Shown here: piece by piece, positions 54,010-64,000 of the stretch
Layout: every line of letters starts with the position of its first letter
How positions within the stretch are numbered: the first letter of the stretch is position 1
NCBI GenBank assembly: GCA_914767885.1
Contig: CAJZBQ010000054.1
Location: 496,001-560,000, forward strand
Direction of reading: 5' to 3'
Length of the DNA: 64,000 nt
Source: Blepharisma stoltei
Taxonomy: Eukaryota > Ciliophora > Heterotrichea > Heterotrichida > Blepharismidae
Translations under genes and position numbers: made by a program
Notes under the pieces: model-generated
Told to the model about the DNA's origin: nothing
The model's database searches: none
What the model saw: only the letters and a program-made list of their open reading frames with translations

Positions 54010-55071
54010 TTAACGGAATTTAAGATATGGCTTGGAATAAATATTTTCCTTTGTGGTTTTTGACAATTCCTTAATTTCATCGATTCCCTCTGGCTCTGGG
54101 CTAATACTTTTAATAATAGATGACAGCTCAGCAGTTGAGCTTGATATTGGATGGGGAGTCAAAGCTGGCATTGCTTGGATTTCTTGAACAACAGAAGTCA
54201 AAAATGTATTTGTATCAGACTCTCCATTATTGATTGCTATCCCTTTTTTATTGCTTTGGACTTGTCGTAAGACATTTTTCAGCTCTTTTATTTTTATTAT
54301 TTTAAGCTGGACTTCTTGCTCTTTTTCATTCAATTTTCTCTTCAAGACTTCATCTTCTTCCTTAAGCCTTTGCAGCTTTACTTCTTGATCAATTATTATT
54401 CTTTTTGTTTTTATTTCATCTTGTGCAATTGCTTTATTGAAAATTTTTTGTTTTTTATTGAGCTCTTTCATTGCGTTTTCTTCAGCAGTTTCTTTTGGTT
54501 TTCCGTCTTTATTATTTTTTGAAGATTCAAATTCTTTAATTTTGCCATCTAAATTGACTCATTGCTCGTGAAGTTCTTTCCATTTATGCTGATCTTCAAT
54601 TGCTTTAGCTCTGAAATCTCTGTATTCAGTTCTTGTGGTCTTGATTTCTTCTCTAACAGATTTTGCTTGAACTGTTAATTCATTGGGAATGGCCAGTTCT
54701 ACTAGTCTCGCTTCTTGCTTTTTTTTTACTTCTTGAAGTGTTTCCATCTCATTATCAATTATTTTCAGCTGATTCTTTAAAAATTTTACTTCATTTTCTA
54801 GCTTCGGAATATCTTCCGAATAATTAGCTGCAATTTCTGTCTTTAAAATAAAAGCTGTCTTCTTTAAATTATTTATATGAGTTATAATTGAATTATATTG
54901 GCTATCTTTTACATCTGCATTTATGAGTTTTCGTTCTGAATCTTTGATGATTAAAGCAGCTTTATGAAGCCTTGATTTCATATCACTAAGCTCTTTTTTC
55001 AAGTACTCATTCTGATCTTTTAGTTTTTTTACGGCTGTCGCTGTATCTACTTGCTGTGTAACTCCTTCCAT
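54010..55071 (-). CDS. Coiled-coil protein, function unknown
   Basis: ATG 55071 to TAA 54010-54012, 353 aa; a TGA near 54560 reads as Trp (HEQWVNLDG) and joins two long coiled-coil blocks of the same frame. Residues 10-270 are heptad-rich; the C-terminal 70 residues are less ordered with a proline/serine stretch (PALTPHPISSS). No known domain. An axonemal role would fit its neighbours but is not shown. Confidence 0.75.
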
Positions 55072-55161
55072 TTTATTTATCTAGTCACTAAGATAAAATA
55101 TTACAAGAGAGATTGTAATGGTCTGCTTTTTTATTGAAAGTTTAATTATACTTATTTAAAA

Positions 55162-57332
55162 TTACTGGGAAGTTTGGCTTAACCCGATTCACTTACTACC
55201 CACCTCCGTTAGCGAACAAAATAATTTTGCCGCTCATGAGAGGGCTTATTTTTTTTTTATAAAATTAATTTGTAAATTTTATAGTAAAAACATTTTTGCT
55301 TGAAATTTAAAAAATCCCAATTTTTGAATAATTGAAAGAAAATATTAATATAATTTGTAAAATTTATGTTTTAAAATGTATCTATTTAAAATTAAACAAA
55401 TTATTTTGAGATTTCATTATATTATTCACTTGTATATAAAATATGTTGTTCGTAAAAAATTTTTATGTTTGCTTGCAGAGGTTGGTTTTTGGGCAAAACA
55501 TAGGATTTTTCTAATGGTTTTGTTCGTTCACAGGGAGAGTTAGAGCTAAAAGTAAAAGTTTTAGTGTTTTGAACACTACTTGCGATGTCTCTTTGCTCTT
55601 TCATTACTAGCACCATGTACTTATCAACAGTTTCTATACCAATGATAGCAGATAATAGCTCTCTGAGAGTTATCCTAAACCTAGACTCATAATTGTTGAC
55701 ACTGCATTCATGAGTTAGCCTTCTTATTTCTTGCTCCTGCTCTTGTTTGTATTCTTCTTTAAGAGCAGAAATTTTTTGCTCTAGAACCAATACATCCCCA
55801 AAATTTGTGGTCGAGTTAAGGCTTTTCATACTCGCTCTCCCTGAGTCATAATCTTCTCATATAATGTTAACTTGTCTTGTTTTTCTGTCAATTTTGTATT
55901 CAGGTTTTTTAACTCTAACGTTTTGCGTGATTTTTGCGAGTCTCGTTTTCACATTATTTCACCTATCGTTAGATGATGCCCTACTAAGGCTTGGCCTCTT
56001 CCCTGTAGAGCTCATAAGTGTTTCCAAATAGCTGTCGATCTCTTTACTTTTTTCAGCCTGGTGCATTATAAATTTAACTGCATCAGAATCTAAAAATGAT
56101 GGGAAATTTTCAATTGAAATTTTATATTGCAGTTTTCATAAAACTTTTACAATTCACTGGAGACCTTCATTTCTTGTGTCTTTTCCTTCTAATAAAAGGT
56201 CTGTATAGTGCTGAATTTGGGCATTTTTTACCTGGAGGATTTTTTTCCTTAAGTCAGATGATGTTTCATCTAACTCTCTTAGCCAATTCATTCTTTTCGA
56301 TATTTCTCCAGTTATAGACTCTATAATGATAGCTGCTTCAGATTCCCTTCTTACTGTGTCTTCCCTTAAATTCTGCTTTTTAGACAAAAATTGGGCCATT
56401 TCCATTTGTCGCCTCCTCAATTTCATTTTCTCTTTTTTCTCAGTTTCAGCGAGCTCCTTTTTCCAATTTTGTAATTCATCAGAAACTGCTTTCATTTCTT
56501 CCCTCATTTCAGAGCAATCTTTTCTATAAGTCTCTCTTTGCTCATTGCATTTTTTTAGTTCGTTTTCAAGGTTTGTAGCAAGAGTTGATAAGTCTTCTTC
56601 ATACAGTCTATAATATCTGCACCTTTCTTTGAATTGTTCGTCCTCTATTTTTTTACTTTGCCTGAATTCGTGCAGATGAGAAGTCTGCTGGGTGCTTGGT
56701 CTGCTTGGGATTTTATCTTTTCCTTTTCTTATTGATAGATGCTGCTCTACGACATCGCTATGATCCAGCCTTCGCTTTAGCATTTCCTGTGCCTCTGATA
56801 GTGTAGTTAAAGAGTCATTTCCTTTTCGTGTCTGCTCTCATTGCTCTAATGAAGCCACAGCTTCTTTTTCAAGTTGATCATTTTTGGCATAACCAATGTT
56901 TCTTCTAGATGATGAGAACAGCGATAGTCTTGTAGATATTTTGTCAATAGTGAACTTTGAATTATTATTGCCCGTGAAAAATTAAAAATGTCAGTTAGGG
57001 GCAGGGCTCAGACCCTAAATCAGAGCTGAGTGAGAGAAGTTAATGGCTCCTTAAGAGTCTCGGTTCAGAATGGGTCTACGCTGTTCTGGCGCAGATCAGA
57101 GAGGTCAAGGGGCCTAGGGACAAAATAATTTGACCGTTAGGCCGGCCCACCTACCTTTATTTAGAACTGCGGTCCAAGCTGAGGCCAGGAAGTACAGGAC
57201 TTGAAGAGTTATCATAAACTTAAACTTAAAATTGCTCGTGAAATTTGTATCAAAATAATTATCTTGCTTTCAATTCCTTGTCGATTTAGGAGATATTACA
57301 GTTTGAGCTCTAGGAGAAAATAACTTATTCAT
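55162..57332 (-). CDS. Coiled-coil protein, function unknown (one IES, one retroelement-like insertion)
   Basis: ATG 57332 to TAA 55162-55164; removing R9 (56980-57243) and IES 55196-55542 leaves 519 aa with no remainder. The frame reads TGA as Trp repeatedly (LEQWEQ, GLQWIVKVLWKLQ, NIIWEDY). Residues about 120-340 are a coiled coil rich in Glu/Lys/Arg, followed by a basic Ser/Arg region and a second coiled coil before the C-terminus. The IES sits only about ten codons before the stop. No family recognised. Confidence 0.75.
55196..55542. mobile_element. Diverged MITE-like IES, CCGTGAGCGAAC family (TTA flanks)
   Basis: TTA at 55193-55195 and 55540-55542. Ends CTACCCACCTCCGTTAGCGAAC and, inverted, CTCTCCCTGTGAACGAAC. 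Excision changes the last codons of the coiled-coil gene to FTFSSKWIGLSQTSQ and a stop. Confidence 0.85.
56980..57243 (+). mobile_element. R9: SINE-like insertion with (CTTAAA)n tail
   Basis: Duplication ATTGCCCGTGAAA (56967-56979) and ATTGCTCGTGAAA (57231-57243). Starts AATTAAAAATGTCAG and ends CATAAACTTAAACTTAAA. Antisense to its host gene. Removal (264 bp) gives NYFDTNFTSNNNSKFT in frame. Confidence 0.85.
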
Positions 57333-57464
57333 TTATTAATAGAAAATTAGTTTTAGCATGATTAGAATTTGAGGATTATTAAAGCGTGCTTTATTTTAAA
57401 TAAGTTTGGAACTATTCCATCTTAGCTATTGATCTATTAATGTACGACTTATAATAAATACATA

Positions 57465-57713
57465 ATGGAGATCGACCTCCTACACCCTTCTGCATCTGAT
57501 GAAAAAATTAGCCATAAGAAAAAGCGACTCGTTCAAAGTCCAAACAGCTATTTCATGGACATAAAGTGTCCAACATGCAAAAATGTGACGACAGCGTTCA
57601 GTCACAGCCAGAATGTGATCCCTTGCCAAGGATGTCAGTTCGTGCTTGCTCGACCTGGAGGAGGAAAGTGCCAGCTGACGATAGGTTGCTCATTCCGAAT
57701 TAAAGCCGATTAA
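57465..57713 (+). CDS. RPS27: Small-subunit ribosomal protein eS27
   Basis: ATG 57465 to TAA 57711-57713, 82 aa, the usual size. Conserved blocks are [28 protein letters not shown], the zinc ribbon CPTC...CQGC and the C-terminus [13 protein letters not shown]. The protein is part of the 40S head region. It is uninterrupted by introns or IESs, unlike eL21 in the same window. Confidence 0.95.
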   Translation: MEIDLLHPSASDEKISHKKKRLVQSPNSYFMDIKCPTCKNVTTAFSHSQNVIPCQGCQFVLARPGGGKCQLTIGCSFRIKAD

Positions 57714-57924
57714 AATAGTTAAATGAGTAAATTCTATTAAAAACTTAGGCTCTATCAGTAAACAATAATTATGTAGGGAGTTAGCTAAATTATTCTGAGC
57801 TTATTAATCCTTAATTTTTATCGTTCTCTTTTGGTTTTATCAATTGGTACAGGCAATAATTACTTGGGTGCTCTTTCCATTTCTTTTTGTCATTTCTTTA
57901 TGGTCTTTTTATCAATACTCTAAT

Positions 57925-60634
57925 ATGGGATGCTGCTCCTCAGGAAGAAATAAGCCGCATAGAGATGATACTGCACTTAAGCTGGATGGCTCTAACAGCT
58001 CAATAGAAGCTTCCCCAACAAATGTGCAATGGGTAAAAGATTACCTAAAAATCGTTATAAAGGAAATCCACTTAACGAAAACAATTGAAAGAATCCTGAA
58101 AAAACCGAATGAAATTTATTTCAAAATAAAGGTCAAAAGTCTTGTACAAGACACTACACCTGCTACTATAGAAGGATTACATTATACGTGGCCTGAAGTT
58201 GAAGAGTTTAAAATAAACTTAGACAAAGACCTTGGGCTGCTTGAAATTATCTTATGTGCTAAGAAAGATGAACTAGAAACAGAGCTCGGTTATGTATGTG
58301 TAGATATAGAAGTGTTCAAAAAGCATGTAAAGTTTTCTGGAAGTGCCCCAATTTACTACAGATGTTTAAAGACTGGAATGGTTATTTGCATATATATTAA
58401 AATGGCGTCGGGAAACTGAGAGGCCTTATGGAAAGGAGAATGGCGTTCGGTGGTGTGCATCCGGTCAGGTTTTACTTGTCTTGGTGGAGCGCAATGTCGA
58501 ACTAGACCGACTGTAGCTCATTCTAGGTTGGTTTTACCTCTGGGGAAGATGGAGGCTCGGTGTTGGAAAGAGAATGCCCAGCAAAGTCCTTGAGCCAATC
58601 GGGTAATTTCCTAGCGCGATGCCGGAGTTGCGCCCTGGGCAGTGAGTTCCACCTTAGTGATTCTGCCAGGAAATCCAAGTTAGGTGCATGGCATGGTGAC
58701 CCATCCCACTGCACTCCAGTTAGTGCACAAGCCTATTGTCGGGGGGAGCATAGATGATAGATAGACGGCAGGCAGTCGTAAAGCAAGGCGGAGATAAATA
58801 TCCATTCTAGGAATCACAGGGAGCTTTTCTATAAGTTTAACTAAGAACTAGGAATGGTTCTTTGCGATATCTCGAAGTACAGCTCTGTGAATGATGTAAA
58901 TTTTGTAACATTAGGCAATATCTCAGGAGAAAGTATGCAGTTTTTATATTTGCCAGCAAAAGACTACCCAATACAATATACATCTGTAATTAATAGAACT
59001 CCTCAATTTGTATCAGGAAATTCCTCAAATTCGATAGAGAATGGAGTTGCTGTGGATGGGAGCAATATGAATATTATTACACATATAAAAGACCCTAAGG
59101 TGTCTTTTCAAGATTTATCGCAGTGTTTGAAAATTGAGTCTCCTGATGTAATCTATCACGCATGCGAAAAGTTAAGGTTTTTTGCATGCCAGTCTTCTTA
59201 TGCAGCTATGTTGGTATCAAATGATCTTGATGTCATTCAACACATTTTATTCTCATACTCGCAAGACCCATATGTCTCTTTACAAACCCTTTGAGTCTTA
59301 TATAGAATTACCGAAAACTCTTCTGAGGTATTCAAAATTTAGATTTATAACCGCTGAAACAAAGACAAGCACAGAATTATATCTACGATTGTTAAAATCT
59401 GAAAAGAGTTTCACAGCTTAGAATGTGTTAGTCTATGCATCGAAATCGTTGTAAAGTACATCCCCGATAATATTATAAAAACGAAACTAGTAAAATCTAT
59501 TTAGATTTATCTTTGCTCTCAAGAGCACATGATCCAGCTGATTTTTGAGACACTTACTTCTCCCCTCTATTAGTGAACAAAAAATTTTGTTCCTCACGGA
59601 AGAGGGTTAAATTTTATAATTTTTTTTTTCGAAAATTTTAAAAGTACCCAATTGAAATAGCTTTGAGGCAAATATTAAAAAATTTATGTTTTCAAACGCA
59701 AGTTTTTAAAATTAAACAGAATTAGCTAGAGATTTCATTATAATAATTGCCACTTATATATAAAATACGTTTTCATAAAAAATTTTTTGTTCGCAGGGTT
59801 TTTTACCTAAAAATATAGGGATTTTCCAAGGTTTTTTTCGCTCACAGAGGGGGAATTAGAAGATATAACTCAACACAAATTATATCACCCTGCTTGTTAA
59901 TATTGTCTGAGTGTTTGGAAATCCCAAACAAGCCTGAATATGTAACCATTATATAGTGGGACCTAATGGACCAGCATGGGTTGATAGAGCTTTTAGACAA
60001 ATTTTTATATTTCCATATTCTGAATCATGAAATAGTAATTACAATTTTAAAAATCCTGCAAAGTTTTTCTAGCCAAACCTATCGAAATTTAGTCGCCTCC
60101 AAACTCCACTTTGAAAGGCTAAATTCGGTCTTGGATTATTATATAGACGACTTAAACAAAGTAAAGTCAGTGATCAATATTATTTCGGAACTGATCACTC
60201 TAACACCTATCCTCAAATCTGAAGGTCAATTCATTCTAGGAGTCGAAATGCTTATAAAAATTCTTGAAAGGCATATAGATTCGAAAATAGCGATGGACAC
60301 TGTTTTTATGTGCCTTACAAAGGTAGTTGCAGCAGTCCCAGGCATTCCTGAAGTATTGATTAACCCTGATTCCTTAGATCTCTATTGCCAATCTTTAGCT
60401 CTAGCTGACCAGGATATTAAAATTTGTGGGGAAATACTAAAACTGCTGACGTTATTATCAGAAAAAAATAAAGAGGTTAAAGATTCTATAGTAAACAGCG
60501 AAGAATTCAAAGAGAAATTCAGATACTTGCTTAAGCTTCATTCAGTACCTTCGGCAGGATCACTCGTGGGGCAAGAAAAGCATATACAGCAGATAAGAAA
60601 ATACGCAACAGACCTTTTAGGCGTTGCTGAATAA
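57925..60634 (+). CDS. Membrane-anchored (MGCCSS) C2-like/armadillo-like protein
   Basis: I choose ATG 57925 because it yields MGCCSSGRNK, a classic N-myristoylation/palmitoylation start. Removing R10 (58390-58865), three 15-nt introns and IES 59557-59858 leaves 628 aa with no remainder; TAA at 60632-60634. Residues 35-150 look like a C2-type beta sandwich (KDYLKIVIKEIHLTK, HYTWPEVEEFKINLD). From about 200 to the end helices resemble armadillo repeats (QDLSQCLKIESPDVIYHACE, ELLDKFLYFHILNHEIVI). It probably works at a membrane as a scaffold. No orthologue recognised. The gene appears as several unrelated fragments unless all six interruptions are taken out. Confidence 0.8.
58390..58865 (+). 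mobile_element. R10: SINE/LINE-like insertion in the MGCCSS gene
   Basis: Duplication GGAATGGTTATTTGC (58375-58389) and GGAATGGTTCTTTGC (58851-58865). Starts ATTAAAATGGCGTCGGG and shares CCTTATGGAA...GCGTTCGG and GCATCCGG with R4. Removing 476 bp gives KTGMVLCDISKY in frame. Confidence 0.88.
59328..59342 (+). other. 15-nt intron
   Basis: GTATTCAAAATTTAG. Removal joins ITENSSE to IYNRWNKDK (TGA as Trp); retained, it ends in an in-frame TAG. Confidence 0.85.
59490..59504 (+). other. 15-nt intron
   Basis: GTAAAATCTATTTAG. Removal joins IIKTKL to IYLCSQEHM; retained, it ends in an in-frame TAG. Confidence 0.85.
59557..59858. mobile_element. Diverged MITE-like IES, CCGTGAGCGAAC family (TTA flanks)
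   Basis: TTA at 59554-59556 and 59856-59858. Ends CTTCTCCCCTCTATTAGTGAAC and, inverted, TTCCCCCTCTGTGAGCG. Excision gives LIFETLRRYNSTQI. Confidence 0.85.
59942..59956 (+). other. 15-nt intron
   Basis: GTAACCATTATATAG. Removal joins NKPEY to WDLMDQHGLI; retained, it ends in an in-frame TAG. Confidence 0.88.
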
Positions 60635-60730
60635 TTATATGCTGAGTTACAGCCAATAAGTGATTTTACGTTAAAAAACTAATAAAATTATTTGCAAAGT
60701 AATGAGAATAATTTTAATAAGTAAAAAATT

Positions 60731-62254
60731 ATGTTTTCCATATTATCAAATCCAACCTTATGCTGCTCAAATAGTTTTTGCTGTGCTTTCTTATGTGGAT
60801 TATGCATGAGGCAATGCAATACGAAGACTTCACATCATGCTAAGTTGGGGTATATTGCTATTACGCTCCTAGCGTGCTTTATGTCTTTGATAGCACTTAT
60901 ATGGGGCTCTTGATTGTTTGAAAAACTTGATTTGATTGGACTTGTGGACTGTTATGACGATGATTCTAAGTGTATTGGTATCAGTGTGGTCTATAGAATA
61001 AGTTTTTCACTAGGAATGCTTTTTATTACTGCTACAATACTATCGCTTATTGGGGGAGAAATTTTTGAGCTGTTTGAGAATAGCTGCTGGCTATTGAAGA
61101 TTTTTGTATTTTTCACTGTTTTACTATTAACGTTTATGGTCCCGAACTATATTTTTGTAAACATTATTTAGGACTGATACATCATCTTTTCAGTGATAGT
61201 CGGAATTATATTTTTAGTGTCACAGATTATTATCCTTATTGACTTTGCTTATCACTGAAATGAGGCCTGGGTTGAAAACTATGAAAACTCCAACGAATCC
61301 CGCTTTTGGATGTTTTGACTATTTTTCTTTCCAATCTTGTCTTGGATTCTAATATTCACAATGTCAATTTCAAGCTTTATTTATTTTCAATGCACAGGAC
61401 CCATTGCATTGACTTCAGCAAGCCTTCTGTTTGGAATTGGGCTTACAGCAGTAAGCAGCTCGAAACTAATAGAGCATGGCTGTAATCTTTATTTAGCTTT
61501 GCTTACAAGCTCATTCATTTCGTTAATTTTCAATTACTGGACTTTTAGCGCTTTAGCTTCAAATCCAGTCGAAACTTGCAATTTATGAGAATCAAGGCAA
61601 CACAATTTTTTATTAGTTGGGGCAGACTTATTTGTGTGCATGCTAACTTTGGCATATTTCGCTATGAAAATTGAAGGGAAGCCACATTATGAAGAAGTAA
61701 AAACTTCTGACGTCTCATCATTGGAAATGAAATCTATGAAAGAAATTACTACAACAGACGAAGAATATGTACATCAGCAAAATCCTACACAAAAGGTTAG
61801 CTTGCAGCAGAATTCAACTTATTTTCATTTATTGATGACTGTTTATTCGCTAACACTTGCGATGATTTTGACTAATTGGGGGCTAGTTACAGGGTGGATG
61901 TAAGTTATATATACTAAATTCCTGGGGATAGCGCGGAATACGCTATCCCCAGGACCAACCGGGATCGGATCCACACATGGAACGGGGGGTTCCATGTGTG
62001 GATCCATTTTTGACATGTGAGATATTTACTTTCACGTGTCAAAAATGGATCCACACATGGAACCCTCGTTCCATGTGGGATCCGATCCCGTTGGTCCTGG
62101 GGATAGCGTATTCCGCGCTATCCCCAGGAATTTTCTATATAGGACTTCTATGAGTTTTTGGATTAGGATCTGCCAAGCAAGCTTGTGTATGATTCTTTTC
62201 TTTTGAAGTGTTTTGGCTCCTTCATGCTGCCCAGATAGAGATTTCTCATTATAA
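60731..62254 (+). CDS. SERINC: SERINC (TDE1) multi-pass membrane protein
   Basis: ATG 60731 to TAA 62252-62254; one 15-nt intron (61157-61171) and a second 15-nt intron that carries a 228-bp IES (61900-62142) are removed, leaving 421 aa with no remainder. Family blocks are CCSNSFCCAFLCG, LIDFAYHWNEAWVENYEN, YWTFSALASNP, LTNWGLVTGW and the C-terminus SFWIRICQASLCMIL...CCPDRDF. About ten membrane helices are visible. SERINC proteins act as phospholipid scramblase-like proteins linked to serine lipids. Without recognising the IES-loaded intron, the last helix would be lost. Confidence 0.93.
61157..61171 (+). other. 15-nt intron in SERINC
   Basis: GTAAACATTATTTAG. Removal joins VPNYIF to DWYIIFSVIVG; retained, it ends in an in-frame TAG. 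Confidence 0.92.
61900..62142 (+). other. Composite intron: 15-nt intron interrupted by a palindromic IES
   Basis: Bases 61900-61913 plus 62142 form GTAAGTTATATATAG, 15 nt, once the IES is removed at its TATATA repeats. Splicing then joins TGWM to TSMSFWIRICQ. This resolves both frame and intron length with one assumption. Confidence 0.78.
61914..62141. mobile_element. Palindromic GC-rich IES inside an intron
   Basis: TATATA precedes it (61908-61913) and ends it (62136-62141). Arms of about 105 bp around a centre near 62025 are almost exact inverse complements, and each arm contains its own hairpins: CCTGGGGATAGCG with its inverse, and GGATCCACACATGGAAC with its inverse. It has no open frame. 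Confidence 0.82.
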
Positions 62255-62277
62255 AATTAAAATTTCTAGTTTACATC

Positions 62278-64000
<1,723 letters not shown>

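Noticed and set aside
58523-58757. Frames of 63-65 codons on both strands at 58.5-58.8 kb
   Set aside because: They fall inside insertion R10, which must be removed for the host gene to be continuous.

Overview
Organism and nature of the DNA. This is eukaryotic, AT-rich, very gene-dense DNA from a ciliate, and most likely the germline (micronuclear) genome of a heterotrich such as Blepharisma. Four observations point there. (1) UGA is read as tryptophan in essentially every gene (for example the Trp of WD repeats, the SERINC core and CLUAP1), while UAA and UAG end genes. (2) All 13 introns I could place are 15 or 16 nt long, GT...AG. (3) Intergenic gaps are often only 20-100 bp. (4) Many reading frames are cut by sequences whose exact removal, keeping one copy of a short flanking direct repeat, restores the frame. 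That is the signature of internal eliminated sequences (IESs). The species name is inference.

Two kinds of interrupting DNA. MITE-like IESs (about 280-750 bp) have ends running [TNA]CTCCCC...GGGGAG[TNA], where TNA is TTA, TAA, TCA or TGA. They carry one of several subterminal 'barcodes': CCGTGAGCGAACAAAA, TTTAAATTGGAACAAAA or ATCCTTGATCGAACG. Some are nested. There are also short (about 100-180 bp) AT-rich IESs and one GC-rich palindromic IES sitting inside a 15-nt intron. The second kind is a family of ten GC-richer SINE/LINE-like insertions (R1-R10 here). They mostly start near AAATGGC, several end in short tandem repeats such as (CTTAAT)n, and all are flanked by 12-16 bp target-site duplications. 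Eight of the ten lie inside coding sequences, including ribosomal protein eL21.

Layout. 1-9.4 kb: a B-box/EF-hand-like protein, a coiled-coil protein, a CH-domain ciliary protein, a beta-propeller-like protein and an in-frame MED31-HIBCH fusion. 9.4-17.2 kb: tandem pentapeptide-WD40 paralogues with a decayed third copy. 17.5-28.4 kb: TBC RabGAP, eL21, RPB12, a pseudophosphatase, an HTH protein, a metallophosphoesterase, the intraflagellar transport protein CLUAP1/IFT38 and an intron-bearing tRNA-Tyr. 28.5-39.1 kb: a second TBC protein, F-BAR protein, PHF5A, histone H3, UBL-PI4K, TatD nuclease, SF-assemblin and a 7TM-RGS protein. 39.5-49 kb: an ABCC transporter with five IESs, an MRH-domain secretory protein and cytochrome b5 reductase. 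49.7-64 kb: CFAP57, two coiled-coil proteins, eS27, a myristoylated C2/ARM-like protein, SERINC and a DYRK kinase cut by the window edge.

Functional picture. There is no operon-like pathway. Several genes serve cilia (CFAP57, CLUAP1, SF-assemblin, CH-domain protein), as expected for a ciliate. For every multi-IES gene, the coding length after removing the listed IESs, insertions and introns is a multiple of three, which is an internal check on the boundaries.
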